Source of the DNA: Pseudomonas sp. RIT-PI-AD
GTDB lineage: Bacteria; Pseudomonadota; Gammaproteobacteria; Pseudomonadales; Pseudomonadaceae
Reading direction: 5' to 3'
Length of the DNA stretch: 64,000 bases
Assembly (NCBI RefSeq): GCF_025642785.1
Contig: NZ_JANZKU010000008.1
Coordinates: 62,001-126,000 of the forward strand
In this document: in pieces, positions 48,204 to 57,738 of the stretch
Layout: each line of letters begins with the position of its first letter
Numbering within the stretch: the stretch's first letter is position 1
Program-made: the position numbers and the translations under genes
The notes under the pieces: generated by a model
Seen by the model: only the letters and a program-made list of their open reading frames with translations
Told to the model about the DNA's origin: nothing
The model's database searches: none

Positions 48204-48887
48204 TCAGCGCTTGGCGGCCAGCGCGCGGTGTTCGATCAGCAATTGGTCGAAAGTCGCGCTGCCGGCTTCGGTCTCGTAGCCGCTGTTGTCCTGGATGTAA
48301 ACGCCTGCCTTGAAGTACAGCGGCTTGGGTGCCCAGGTGGAGGACAACTGGGTCGACCAGGTGCTGCCGTTCAGCTTGATGTTGAGCATCCCGGTGGGCG
48401 TCAGGTTGAGGCTGTAGGTGAAGCGCTGGTTCAGCGGAATGCCTTGCAGCAGCGTGTATACCGCCCCCTCCGCGTCGTAGGGGGTGAAGCGGATCTTCGC
48501 CACCAGGTTGCCGGTCTTGGTCTTGGGCTTGTACTGGTATTCCAGCTTGAGCATCGGCTTGTCGCTGTTGTACGCGTGGATCTGGCCCACCACCATCTTG
48601 CCGCTCGAGGGGACCTGGTTGACCTTCAGGCCGGCGGACAGGAAGTTGTCGGCGGCGGGGTAGGTCCAGTTGCGCAGGCCGCCGCTGGCGAAGGTCTCGC
48701 GCAGCTCACTGCGCGGGTAGGCGGCGTTCTGCGTGGTCGACCCATTCACCGGGGTCCAGAAAATCACACCGCCGGTGTTGCTCTTGAAGTAGTAGTCCTG
48801 AAAACCACCGACCAGCATCGGGGTGGCAATGGTGGTGGCGGGAACGCCGACAGGAATGGACAGGTTCCAGGTGGACAAATCGATCAT
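48204..48887 (-). CDS. Polysaccharide lyase family 7 (alginate lyase)
   Basis: This 227-residue PL7 lyase has the three family motifs: RSELRET (residues 59-65), QIH (102-104) and YFKAGVYIQD (191-200). These hold the catalytic Arg, Gln, His and Tyr that cleave alginate by beta-elimination. It begins MIDLSTWNLSIPVG with no signal peptide, like the P. aeruginosa PL7 enzyme PA1167, which it resembles. The upstream frame to 49094 is open but of poor composition. The gene has a 488-base AT-rich upstream region, so it may be individually controlled or recently acquired. Substrate preference (M, G or mixed) cannot be inferred. Confidence 0.92.
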   Translation of the reverse strand: MIDLSTWNLSIPVGVPATTIATPMLVGGFQDYYFKSNTGGVIFWTPVNGSTTQNAAYPRSELRETFASGGLRNWTYPAADNFLSAGLKVNQVPSSGKMVVGQIHAYNSDKPMLKLEYQYKPKTKTGNLVAKIRFTPYDAEGAVYTLLQGIPLNQRFTYSLNLTPTGMLNIKLNGSTWSTQLSSTWAPKPLYFKAGVYIQDNSGYETEAGSATFDQLLIEHRALAAKR

Positions 48888-49375
48888 GACTGACTCTCCA
48901 GAGAGAAATCTCAGTCGGACACATCTCTTCCTCGAGGCAGTAAGACTTACTCGGCTTCCAGCCGGTGACACGGACCAAGCGATGGTGGAAACAGGACGGT
49001 TGTCCTGTAAGCCCCGGGATAGGGCGTTCGCGTTGGCTTTATCGTGCAACGGGCCGTTTTGGTTAAGCGCCATTCGTCGTGGTTTTGGCGTCAAAAAAAC
49101 ATTCAGCCGCTTTTTATTCCCTATACCCGAGTTAAATTCTCGGATTTGTCTTTTTTTGAAAAAGGCAAAGCCTTATCCGCAAAAGATTTTTTGGCGCGAG
49201 TTTTTTGGCGTTGAAAAAAGGTGGCATTTCGATATGCCAGCACCCTCAGGGGCGCGGTTTCAGGGGCGATTCTGACCAACGGTAGCCTTGCAGGTGAGTA
49301 GTCTGAGCCCAAAGCGGTACGAAAGCTGGCCGGGGGCCATCAGTAAAGCTGGTTCGAGGCTCGCCAGGCGAAGGC
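48888..49375. other. 488-base intergenic region, partly AT-rich
   Basis: No credible gene. The section 49090-49240 is strikingly AT-rich for this chromosome, with several T5-T7 and A5-A7 runs. Such runs are typical of H-NS/MvaT-bound or regulatory DNA. It must contain the PL7 promoter; the rest, next to the Gre-like gene's stop, shows nothing recognisable. Confidence 0.6.
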
Positions 49376-49852
49376 TCAGGCGATGCGGAGCACCTCGTAG
49401 AATTGGCGTCGATTGCCGATGCTCAATTCGACTTCATCGCCCTCGCGTTTACCCAGCAAGGCGGCGCCGAGCGGGGAATGGGGCGTGATGACGCGAACCT
49501 CCTGGCCGTCTAAACGCAGGGTCAGGCCGGCCGCATCCGGACCCAGAAACACCTGTTGGCGGTCGCCCTGCGCATCCGCCAGGGTGACCAGGGTGGTGAG
49601 CTGGATGCACTGGGTGCAGGGGCGGATTTGCAGCGTCCGGTACGACGCCAGCGCCCGGCGGATCTCATCGGCGCGTCGCGCCTGCCCGGTGGCCAGGTAG
49701 GAAGCTTCCAGGCCCAGGGTGTCGTACTTGTTCTCGGCGATGTTTTCCTCGTGGGTGGCCGCCTCATAGGCGGTCCGCGCCGCGTGCTGGGCGTGTTCCA
49801 GGTCGACTTGGAGGTGGGCGAGGATCAGCGCGGGCAGGGCGTCTTTGGGCAT
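49376..49852 (-). CDS. GreA/GreB-family (Gfh-like) transcription factor
   Basis: This 158-residue protein has an N-terminal helical, probable coiled-coil segment (about 5-70: AHLQVDLEHAQHAARTAYEA, continuing to LGLEASYLATGQARRADEI) and a C-terminal FKBP-like Gre domain (about 80-158: VRVITPHSPLGAALLGKREG, then DEVELSIG). The coiled-coil tip has EENIAENKYDTLG. Gre factors use two acidic residues at the tip to make RNA polymerase cleave backtracked RNA; here the tip carries E and D but alignment is needed. It is shorter and more divergent than GreA and GreB. A TTG start five codons upstream (49867) is unlikely. It lies back to back with rarD. Confidence 0.8.
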   Translation of the reverse strand: MPKDALPALILAHLQVDLEHAQHAARTAYEAATHEENIAENKYDTLGLEASYLATGQARRADEIRRALASYRTLQIRPCTQCIQLTTLVTLADAQGDRQQVFLGPDAAGLTLRLDGQEVRVITPHSPLGAALLGKREGDEVELSIGNRRQFYEVLRIA

Positions 49853-50063
49853 GGGGCTCGGCGACAACGGAAAGCGGCGGGTCGGCCACTATTCCACGAA
49901 AGCCGCACGCCCGGAAGGCGGCGTCGAGAGGCGGTGCAGCGTGGCTGGCGCCCGGGCAGGGCGCGCCAGTCCCCCGGCTTCCCGCGACGTGTTCTCGCCC
50001 GATGCCAATCGCTTGCGCAAACCCTCTACACTGCGACTCTTTTTCGTGCATCGGGAGGTCCGC

Positions 50064-50945
50064 GTGTCCAAGGGTGTGGCGTTGTCGGTGATCGCCTCGG
50101 TGCTGTTCACCGTGCTGTATTCCTATACCACCCTGCTGGCACCGCTGAGCGGCGAGCAGGTGTTCGGCTGGCGGATGTTGCTCACCTTCCCCTGCGTGAG
50201 CCTGTTCATGCTGGTCAGCGGGGATTGGCAGCTGGCCCGCGACGTCGCGCAACGGATTCGCCGCACGCCCGCGCTGTTGCTCGGGCTGCTGGTCCTGTCG
50301 GGGTTGATCGCCGTGCAGCTCTGGCTGTTTCTCTGGGCACCGCTGCATGGCCGCGGCCTGCACGTGTCCCTCGGCTATTTCCTCCTGCCGCTGACCATGA
50401 TCCTCACCGGGCGCCTGCTCTACGGGGATCGGCTGTCACGCCTGCAAAAAACCGCCGCGGCCTGCGCGGCGATGGGTGTGGCCCATGCGTTCTACCAGGT
50501 CGGCAGCCTGTCCTGGGAAACCCTGCTGGTGGCCTTGGGTTATCCCCTGTATTTCGCGCTGCGCCGCCGCTTGCGCACCGACCACCTGGGCGGCCTCTGG
50601 TTCGACATGGCCCTCATGCTGCCTGCGGCCCTGTGGTTCGTCCAGGCCGGCGAACCGATCGGCCTGACCTTCGCCGAAAAGCCAGCGCTCTACGGGCTGA
50701 TCCCCGTGCTGGGCATGCTCAGCGCGTCCGCCCTGATCTGCTACATCCTCGCCAGCCGGGCGCTGGCCTTCAGCCTGTTCGGCCTGCTCGGCTACGTGGA
50801 GCCGGTATTGCTGGTGGCCGCGGCCCTGGCGCTGGGCGAAACCATCGCGCCGGAGGAGTGGTTGACCTTCCTGCCGATCTGGCTGGCGGTGCTCCTGCTG
50901 GTGCTGGAGGGCGTACGCCACCTGGCGTCGCGCCGGACACCCTGA
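50064..50945 (+). CDS. rarD: EamA-family permease RarD
   Basis: This 293-residue inner-membrane protein of the drug/metabolite transporter superfamily has ten predicted helices and starts with GTG (VSKGVALSVIASVLFTVLYS). The GTG has GGGAGG 5 bases upstream. RarD-type features include EQVFGWRMLLTFPCVSLFML, SLGYFLLPLTMILTGRLLYG and GLLGYVEPVLLVAAALALGE. Name from E. coli RarD (chloramphenicol-sensitivity protein family); the substrate is unknown. A strong hairpin at 51022-51053 lies downstream and may end the transcript. Confidence 0.9.
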   Translation: MSKGVALSVIASVLFTVLYSYTTLLAPLSGEQVFGWRMLLTFPCVSLFMLVSGDWQLARDVAQRIRRTPALLLGLLVLSGLIAVQLWLFLWAPLHGRGLHVSLGYFLLPLTMILTGRLLYGDRLSRLQKTAAACAAMGVAHAFYQVGSLSWETLLVALGYPLYFALRRRLRTDHLGGLWFDMALMLPAALWFVQAGEPIGLTFAEKPALYGLIPVLGMLSASALICYILASRALAFSLFGLLGYVEPVLLVAAALALGETIAPEEWLTFLPIWLAVLLLVLEGVRHLASRRTP

Positions 50946-51390
50946 GGCGCGGGAAGCGGGAGCCCGCCCAAAGGTCCTGCGCCGCGCTCGCTGCTACGCT
51001 GTCGGAAGATTCGCGCGCCCTGGGCGGCGTTTCCGGGGTATCGGACGCCGCCCCCATTGGGGCGCGACAGGCATTCCAGGCGATCGGTGGCCGCCCCGTC
51101 GTACGGCGATAGGCGGATCAGGCGGCTGGGGTGCCGTGGGTCGGCGGTTGAAGGCCCGGCTGCCGGGGCGCCCGGTGGTCCGCGCGCCGTTTCCGCCCGG
51201 GCGCGATACGCCCGTTTTCGGGTAGCTCGGTCCCTGGCGTGCGATATTGTGGCGCATGGCTATCATTCGACTGGGCGTCCCCGGCCGGAAAGCCCCATCG
51301 GAGCCCGTGCCGGTGCATGGCGCGGCTCTTGCGTAGCGGGATCCATCGGGCCTCTTTCGCTCCAGGGGCCGAACTGCAACGAGGTCGACC
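50946..51390. other. 445-base intergenic region between rarD and the chemoreceptor gene
   Basis: GC-rich, with no credible gene. It holds a 9-bp stem GGGCGGCGT (51022-51030) / ACGCCGCCC (51045-51053) without a T-tract, a possible rarD terminator, and the leader of the chemoreceptor gene, whose GAGG site precedes the ATG. No clear promoter consensus was found. Confidence 0.6.
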
Positions 51391-53421
51391 ATGATCGCTG
51401 TGCTCAAGCCGGGTGTGCGTCTGCTGGAAGGGTTCAGCTTCGCACGCAAGTTCCAGCTGCTGTTCATCCTCTCCATCCTGCCGTTGGGCTACGCGTTGTG
51501 GGTCATGGCCACCGACTACCGCGCCCGCCTGCAATCCATGGATGGCGAGCTGAGCGGCATGCGGGTGATCCAGACGCTCGCCGGCGTACAGCGCGCCCTG
51601 GACGACCAACGCATTCTCCTGGCGCGCTGGAAGGGCACCGAGCAGCAGGCGCAGGCCTTGTTGCAGCAGCAGGAGGGGCAACTGGACGCCGCCTTGGACA
51701 AGGTGGCGGCGCAACTGAAGGACGAGCGCCTCGGCGAACAGAGCCAGCAACTCTTCGCGGCGTTGCGCGCGCGCCGGGGCGACCTGGGCCTCGAGGCGCT
51801 CGGCAAGCTGGCGTTGCCCGATGCGCTGGATCGGTACGAGGGTACGCTGCAGCAATTGCAGGCGCTGCGCGAGCAGGTGGCCACCGAAAGCGGACTGATC
51901 CTCGACCCCTGGCTGGATACCTACCTGTTGATGGAGCAGCTGACTTACACCCAGCCGCGCCTGCTTGACCAGCTCGGCGCCTTCGCCAGCAATGGCCATG
52001 GCGCCGTGGTCTCCCAGCACTTCACCTTGCAGAGCCGGGTGCTGATCCGCGACCTGCGGCGTTCGCTGGACGATTCGGTCGGCCAGTTGCACAAGGCCCA
52101 GCTCACCCTGAGCCAGCGCTCGCCGGAAACGCTGCAACCGATAGAGGCGCCCTTGGAGCGGGCCGACAAAGCGCTGGCCGCCTTCCTCGCCCAGGTCGAC
52201 CAGCATATCTTCGAGGCCAATCCGTTCAGCATCACGCCCTCGGACTTCCTGGAGGCGGTGAGCCGCCTGGCCGGCGACCTGGACGCCCTGCAGCAGGCGT
52301 TCGCCGAGCGTTTCACCCAGCGCATCGTCGAGTATCGCCGGGAAGCGCTGGTCAGCATGGCCGAGGTGATCGGTGCCTTCGCCGTGCTGACGCTGCTGGC
52401 GCTGTACATGCTGCTTTGCCTCAATGCCTCGATACGCCAGGGGACCGCTAGCATCACCGAGGCGGCCGAAGGGCTGCGCGCCGGCGACCTACGGGTGCGC
52501 GCCGGGGTGCACGGGCGCGACGACCTCGCGGTGATCGCCGGCGCGATGAACGCGGCCCTGGTGCAGTTGCGCGAGTCGTTGCTCGGCGTCGACCGGGAAA
52601 GCCAGCAACTGGGCGGGACCGCAGCCTCGCTGAAAAGCCAGGCCGAGGAAACCCTGGGCTCGGTGGAGAACCAGCAGGCGCAGGTCAGCCAGATCGCCGC
52701 CGCCGCCCATCAGCTGGCGGCCACCGCCCGCAGCGTGGCGGAGAGTTGCGAGGGCGCGGCCCAGGAGGCCGCGCAATCCCGCGAGGTCGCCATCCAGAGC
52801 AGCCAGCGCAGCGCCCGCACCGGCGCGAGCATGCGTGAGTTGAGCGCCCGCCTGGGCGGCACCGTGCAGGCGTTGCAACAGTTGCGCGAGCAGGCGCAGC
52901 AGATCAACCGCGTCGTCGACGTGATCAAGGGCATCGCCGAGCAGACCAATCTGCTGGCACTCAATGCCGCCATCGAGGCCGCCCGCGCCGGCGAGCAGGG
53001 GCGCGGCTTCGCGGTGGTCGCCGACGAGGTTCGCAGCCTCTCGCAGCGCACCCAGGACTCCACCCAGGAAATCGGACAGACCGTGAGCGCCTTGCAGGGC
53101 GTGGTGGTGCAGGCGGTGAACCTGATGGAGGAGGCTTATCGGCAGGCCGAGGGCGACGTCGGCAGCGTAGTGGCGATGGGCGACGATTTGCAGGGGATCG
53201 CCGAGTCGGTGCTGCGGGTCAGCGATCGATTGGCCCAGATCGCCACCGCTGCCGAGCAACAGGCGTCCACCGCGGACGAAGTGAGCGGCAATATACAGCG
53301 GGTCGATGCCGCGGCCGTGCTTCTGCTGGACGGCGCCCAATCGGTGCGCGGCGCGGCGGAGCAGTTGCATCGCGGCAGCCAGGCGCTCGCGGAAAACACC
53401 GCGCGATTCCGCTTGCACTGA
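51391..53421 (+). CDS. Methyl-accepting chemotaxis protein
   Basis: This 676-residue inner-membrane chemoreceptor has TM1 at about residues 22-41 ([19 protein letters not shown]), a helical periplasmic domain of about 280 residues (helical-bimodular-like by length, with no cysteines), TM2 at about 327-349, and a HAMP domain ([20 protein letters not shown]). The signalling hairpin follows, with tip [20 protein letters not shown] and [20 protein letters not shown]. The C-terminus lacks the NWETF-type pentapeptide. The ligand is unknown. It stands alone on the plus strand. The tip is the canonical type, so it probably feeds a flagellar Che pathway rather than ChpA. Confidence 0.95.
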   Translation: MIAVLKPGVRLLEGFSFARKFQLLFILSILPLGYALWVMATDYRARLQSMDGELSGMRVIQTLAGVQRALDDQRILLARWKGTEQQAQALLQQQEGQLDAALDKVAAQLKDERLGEQSQQLFAALRARRGDLGLEALGKLALPDALDRYEGTLQQLQALREQVATESGLILDPWLDTYLLMEQLTYTQPRLLDQLGAFASNGHGAVVSQHFTLQSRVLIRDLRRSLDDSVGQLHKAQLTLSQRSPETLQPIEAPLERADKALAAFLAQVDQHIFEANPFSITPSDFLEAVSRLAGDLDALQQAFAERFTQRIVEYRREALVSMAEVIGAFAVLTLLALYMLLCLNASIRQGTASITEAAEGLRAGDLRVRAGVHGRDDLAVIAGAMNAALVQLRESLLGVDRESQQLGGTAASLKSQAEETLGSVENQQAQVSQIAAAAHQLAATARSVAESCEGAAQEAAQSREVAIQSSQRSARTGASMRELSARLGGTVQALQQLREQAQQINRVVDVIKGIAEQTNLLALNAAIEAARAGEQGRGFAVVADEVRSLSQRTQDSTQEIGQTVSALQGVVVQAVNLMEEAYRQAEGDVGSVVAMGDDLQGIAESVLRVSDRLAQIATAAEQQASTADEVSGNIQRVDAAAVLLLDGAQSVRGAAEQLHRGSQALAENTARFRLH

Positions 53422-53576
53422 GCGCAGGGGTTTCCGGCGCAGCCCTTCGCGCGCGCCGAGCCTGCCTAAGCGCGACGACTTGTCATAGAATGCCGCCCGC
53501 CCCGGCGCGGCCTCTTCTCGTCGTCCGCGGTACCCCGGTGGGCGCGGCTTCGCGCAGGAGCGACTCCAGAGGATTC

Positions 53577-55040
53577 ATGGAAAGGCTTATTCGCAAGCAC
53601 CTCGCGCTCGATGCAATGGCCTGGCTGGTGTTCGGCCTGGGCATGCTGAAAATGTGCTGGGTGGTCCTCGGCGAGCCGGTGTATGGCTATGCCAACAGCT
53701 ACGACTACGTGCGGCAATCGGCCTGTTTCGGACTCTGGCAATTCGTCGAGGGCGTGCCCAAGTACGCCGGCAGCTATTTGTCGACGTCCGCCCGGCTGCT
53801 CTACGACGGCGAGACGTTGCCGGCCACTTGCCTGTTTTCCAGCGACAACCTGTTCCCCTGGTTCGCCAGCGCCTGGCATTCGCCGGGGGACTTCCTTTCC
53901 TGGGCCTGGATAGCCGTGCCCAAAGTCGCGCTGCTGGGGATGCTCGCCGTCCTCCTGCTGGCGCGCATGCCCGCCGTGCTGCGCTTCTGGAGCGCCTTGC
54001 TGTTCGCGCTGGTGTTCGGCGACATGGCCTATCTGGGCTACGTGAACACCCTGTACACCGATTTTTCCGTGATCAGCGCGGGCGTGCTGGCGGTGCTGGC
54101 GATGGTGTCGCGGTTCGCCCAACCCGGGCGTCGCGACCTGCCAACGCAGGTAATCCTGCTGCTGGCGCTGGTCTGGCTGGGCCTCAGTAAGCTCCAGTAC
54201 GTGTTCCTCGCCAGCTTCCTGGCGTGTTTCTATGGCATGTGGCTGTGCTCGCAGCGGGCGAAGCCGGTGCTGGTCGCGGCGCTGTTCGGCCTGGCCCTGG
54301 CGCTGCCGGCGGGCTATCTGTATCTCAATCAGTCCAGCAACCAGTTGCTGGCCGGCTATCGGGTCGCCAACCGGGTCGATACGGTGTTCGGCGCGGTCCT
54401 GCCCGCCGCACCCGAACCCGAGCGCGCGCTGCGCATCCTGAACCTGCCACCGAACTGCGGCGCGCTGTCTGGAAAGACCTGGTACAGCTTCGAGGGTGTT
54501 CAGGAAAAGCCCTGCCCGGAGATCATGAACGCGACCTTTCCGCGCCTGATCCGCTTGTTCCTGGAGCAGCCCGCGACTTTCTTCCATCCGCTCGCCGAGG
54601 GCCTGCGCCAGGCGCGCCCGCTCTATCCGACCTACCTGGCGAATACCCAGGGCCGGGCGGGCTTCGTGGAGGATGACCACCGCCTGGTTAGGCAGACCTC
54701 GTTCACCACCCATCTGGCCAGCCTTCCCCTGGCCCTGTTCAGGGGGCTCTTCCTGGCGGGATGCGCATTCGGGCTGGCGGCGGCCGTCGCCTTGTTCCTC
54801 CCGCGGAGGATAGAATCCCTCCCTTCCCGCGAGACCTTGCGCGGCCTGCTGGGGTTGGCCGCGTTGGGCGGCTCGCTGAGCCTGTACGCGTTACTCTCCT
54901 CGGTGTTCGGCGATGGCTATATAGAAGTGCAGAAGCATACCGTCCTGTTCGGCATCGGCTTGTGCATGCAGGGGATCGCCGGCTTGGCGGGCCTGTGCCT
55001 GATGGGCGAGCGCTTTCGAGCCCGCTCGCGCCCTGTCTAA
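53577..55040 (+). CDS. Polytopic membrane protein, possible GT-C glycosyltransferase
   Basis: This 487-residue protein has about ten hydrophobic helices. The pattern fits GT-C-like transferases: a long loop after the first helix (LGEPVYGYANSYDYVRQSAC, with Asp and Tyr) and repeated helices. A large periplasmic loop at about 270-380 contains GALSGKTWYSFEG and four cysteines (PPNCG, EKPCPE and others). I do not recognise a named family. An AGAGGA site precedes ATG 53577; the longer frame from 53490 is rejected. It is followed 60 bases later by a double glycosyltransferase, supporting a role in cell-surface glycan assembly using lipid-linked sugars. Confidence 0.75.
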   Translation: MERLIRKHLALDAMAWLVFGLGMLKMCWVVLGEPVYGYANSYDYVRQSACFGLWQFVEGVPKYAGSYLSTSARLLYDGETLPATCLFSSDNLFPWFASAWHSPGDFLSWAWIAVPKVALLGMLAVLLLARMPAVLRFWSALLFALVFGDMAYLGYVNTLYTDFSVISAGVLAVLAMVSRFAQPGRRDLPTQVILLLALVWLGLSKLQYVFLASFLACFYGMWLCSQRAKPVLVAALFGLALALPAGYLYLNQSSNQLLAGYRVANRVDTVFGAVLPAAPEPERALRILNLPPNCGALSGKTWYSFEGVQEKPCPEIMNATFPRLIRLFLEQPATFFHPLAEGLRQARPLYPTYLANTQGRAGFVEDDHRLVRQTSFTTHLASLPLALFRGLFLAGCAFGLAAAVALFLPRRIESLPSRETLRGLLGLAALGGSLSLYALLSSVFGDGYIEVQKHTVLFGIGLCMQGIAGLAGLCLMGERFRARSRPV

Positions 55041-55100
55041 CCCTGCGGTGTGCGAGGCGCTTGCCGCCCGTTCCCGGCAAACCTGAACATTGGAGCCACT

Positions 55101-57311
55101 TTGTCCGCGTCATCGATCAACCCGCTCGACCCTTCCGACGCGCCGCGCGTAGCGGTGATCGTGCCGGTGTATTCCGGCCGGGCGCAGACCCTGGGCTGCC
55201 TGGACAGCCTGTTCGCCGGCCGCGCCGACCGCGCCGGGCGCGTGCGCTGGCGGGCCGTGGTGGTGAACGACGCCAGTCCGGATGGAGAACTGGTCGCGAC
55301 GCTCCAGGAGCAGGCCGCCTCGGAGCGCTTTTCGTTGATCGAGCACCCCGCCAACCTGGGCTTTCCTTCCGCGGTCAACAGCGGCCTTGCGTTTCTCGCC
55401 GAAAGCGACTGGGCCGACGCCGACGTGGTGCTGCTCAATGCCGACACCCTGGTTCCCCCGGGTTGGCTGGACAAGTTGCATGCCCTGGCGCATTCCAGGG
55501 CAGACGTCGGTACCGTCACACCGTTCTCCAATAACGCGAGCATCTGTAGCCTGCCTTTCGCGGATGCGTGCCAGCGCAATCCTTTGCTGGATGTCGTCCG
55601 CCTGGATGCGGCCGCTGCCAGGGCCAACCCGGGCGTCGGTATCGAGCTGCCCACCGGCGTTGGCTTCTGCCTCTATATAAAGAAGGAATGCCTGCGCCGC
55701 GTGGGACCCCTGGACGTCCCCAGCTTTGGGCGCGGCTATGGGGAAGAAACCGACTTCTGCCGGCGCGCCGTCGGCGCGGGCTTCGTCAATCTGCTGGCTT
55801 GCGATACCTATGTCTTCCACGAGGGGCAGGCCAGCTTCGGCGCCGCCGAGGGAGACGCCCGGCGCCTGGCGGCGGAAGGCCTGCTGCATCGGCGTTACCC
55901 GGATTACCCCCGGGCGCTGCTGGGCTGGTTGCGGCGGGACCCGGCAGGCCCGGCACGGATCGCGCTGTCGCTCGAACTGATGCGCGGCTCGGGCGTGCCG
56001 GTGATCCTGATGGTGACGCACCGCATGGGCGGTGGCGTCGAGCGGCATGTGCGCGAGTTGCGCGATTTGCTGTCCGGCAAGGCCTGGGTGCTGGTGCTGC
56101 GCCCAGGCGAGCGCGCCGATACGCTGGAGCTGGAGATCGGCGAGTCCAAGCCGGAGACGCTGCTTTTCTCCCTCGTCGACCGGGATGAAGAGATGCTTGT
56201 CGGGATTCTGCAGGCGGCCGGGGTCGGGCGCTTGCACGTTCACCACGTCGCCGGCTTCCCGATGGCCACCTGGCCGCTGCTCGAGCGCCTCGCGCTGCCC
56301 TGCGACCTCACCTTGCACGACTACGCGATCATCAACGGCAACCCCACCCTGGCCAACCGGGCGGGGCGCTACGATGAGGCGCTGGATCCGTCGCTCGCGG
56401 ATGACCAGACGGACCCACAGCAGGCGGCCTGCCTGCAACGCCTGGCCCGCCAGGCCCAACGCTGTATCGTGCCCACCGCCGAGGCCGGTCGTCATCTGCA
56501 CAGGGCGCTGCCCTGGCTGCGGCTCGATGTTCGTGCCCATCCGGACCGGGAGCTTTTCGGGTTCTATCCGGCGCCGTCGTCACCGGGCCTGGCTGAGGGG
56601 CAGGCATTGCGTGTCCTGTGCCTGGGCGCGCTGGGGCGGGAGAAGGGCGCCGAAGCGTTGCGATCCGTCGCGGACAGGGCTCGGCGTGCAGGCTTGCCGC
56701 TGGAGTTCGTGCTCCTGGGGACGGCCCATATCCCCCTCGGCGATTCGGTGCGCCAGCTCGGTCCCTACAGGGATGAACGGCTACAGGAGTCGATCCGGCG
56801 CGAGCGTCCCCATCTCGTCTGGTTTCCCGTCCAATGGCCGGAAACCTGGAGCTACACTTTGAGCGCCGCCCTGGAGGCAGGGTTGCCGGTGCTCGCCACC
56901 GATATCGGGGCTTTCCACGATCGCCTCGAAGGGCGCCCCGCGAGCTGGCTGGAGGTCCATCCTGTGAGCAGTGAAACCTGGCTGTCCAGGCTGCTGGAGA
57001 TACGGCAGCTTCTAGCTGCTGGGTCGCGAGAGTCTTGGCATCAGCCCTCCCCGGCGCATTTTTATGGGGCGGGTTACCTGGCCGAGGTCCAATGGCCGGC
57101 GCCGCGGGCGGAGAGGGTGCCGATGGAGGGCCTGGCGCGCTGTCATCGTTCGTTCTTTCGCAAGGATTCCACGGCAGGCTCGCGGCAATGGCTTCTGGCA
57201 CTGGCGCTGAGGCTGAGGGAGGCACCGCTGCTGGGCAGGATTCTGGGCAGCATCCCCTATGCCCAGCAGCGGCGGATCAAGCGATTGCTGTCCCGGCGCC
57301 CACTCCATTAG
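55101..57311 (+). CDS. GT2-GT4 double-domain glycosyltransferase
   Basis: This protein of about 736 residues contains two sugar-transferase modules. Residues about 12-260 form a GT2 (GT-A) domain: AVIVPVYSGRAQTLGCLDSL, VVNDASPDG, LNADTLVPPGWLD (DxD-like metal site) and GYGEETDFCRRA. Residues about 300-640 form a GT4-like GT-B domain: ILMVTHRMGGGVERHVRELR, LHVHHVAGFP and, late in the domain, WSYTLSAALEAGLPVLATDI, with the E and glycine-rich donor site. Such fusions build repeating units of O-antigen or common-antigen polysaccharide. The start is taken as TTG at 55101 (GGAG 5 bases upstream); GTG at 55050 is the alternative. The wzm-wzt exporter lies downstream. Confidence 0.9.
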   Translation: MSASSINPLDPSDAPRVAVIVPVYSGRAQTLGCLDSLFAGRADRAGRVRWRAVVVNDASPDGELVATLQEQAASERFSLIEHPANLGFPSAVNSGLAFLAESDWADADVVLLNADTLVPPGWLDKLHALAHSRADVGTVTPFSNNASICSLPFADACQRNPLLDVVRLDAAAARANPGVGIELPTGVGFCLYIKKECLRRVGPLDVPSFGRGYGEETDFCRRAVGAGFVNLLACDTYVFHEGQASFGAAEGDARRLAAEGLLHRRYPDYPRALLGWLRRDPAGPARIALSLELMRGSGVPVILMVTHRMGGGVERHVRELRDLLSGKAWVLVLRPGERADTLELEIGESKPETLLFSLVDRDEEMLVGILQAAGVGRLHVHHVAGFPMATWPLLERLALPCDLTLHDYAIINGNPTLANRAGRYDEALDPSLADDQTDPQQAACLQRLARQAQRCIVPTAEAGRHLHRALPWLRLDVRAHPDRELFGFYPAPSSPGLAEGQALRVLCLGALGREKGAEALRSVADRARRAGLPLEFVLLGTAHIPLGDSVRQLGPYRDERLQESIRRERPHLVWFPVQWPETWSYTLSAALEAGLPVLATDIGAFHDRLEGRPASWLEVHPVSSETWLSRLLEIRQLLAAGSRESWHQPSPAHFYGAGYLAEVQWPAPRAERVPMEGLARCHRSFFRKDSTAGSRQWLLALALRLREAPLLGRILGSIPYAQQRRIKRLLSRRPLH

Positions 57312-57738
57312 CTTCGGACGCGTTGCAATCGACCGAATGGAAAAAACCCGCCGTTTACGGCTTGTGCTCCTTTTGGCGTTATACATATACTAACAATGCT
57401 CCATAGCAGTAGCAGCAGATAGCTTCTATGTCGCGTGTTGGTTGGGGGCTTAGTCTGTTGGATGCGAATTCAATCGGCTAAGCCCCCGATTTATTTGACA
57501 ATCTGCTGCCGAGCTGCTGCCTGCACCGGGATGGTGAGGCCATGTGGGCATGGTGGGACGTGAAAAGGCTCGCACCATTTCGCGAAAATTGACGTAAGCG
57601 CGCAATTTTTCGTAAATTATTCCTGGCGTAGGCTTGCAATGGCGCGGATGGCTGGATAGCATGATCCAGCGCTTTGTGAGCAAACCTGCAATAAGCTGTT
57701 CAACACGTTACATACAAGCTGAAAAGGAATCTCTGCAA
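57312..57738. other. 427-base AT-rich intergenic region with a hairpin
   Basis: GC content drops sharply here. A 10-bp perfect inverted repeat, GGGGGCTTAG (57444-57453) / CTAAGCCCCC (57478-57487), flanks a 24-base loop and is followed by an AT stretch (ATTTATTT), so it probably ends the glycosyltransferase transcript. No gene is seen. The second half holds the promoter of the next gene. Confidence 0.65.
57589..57618 (+). promoter_or_regulatory. Sigma-70-like promoter of the 463-residue secreted protein
   Basis: TTGACG (57589-57594), 18-base spacer, TAAATT (57613-57618). Transcription would start near 57625, leaving a leader of about 115 bases. Confidence 0.55.

Noticed and set aside
51057-51968. 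Plus-strand open frame of 303 codons overlapping the chemoreceptor start
   Set aside because: It runs out of frame into the clear MCP gene and its translation is Arg/Pro/Gly-rich without motifs.
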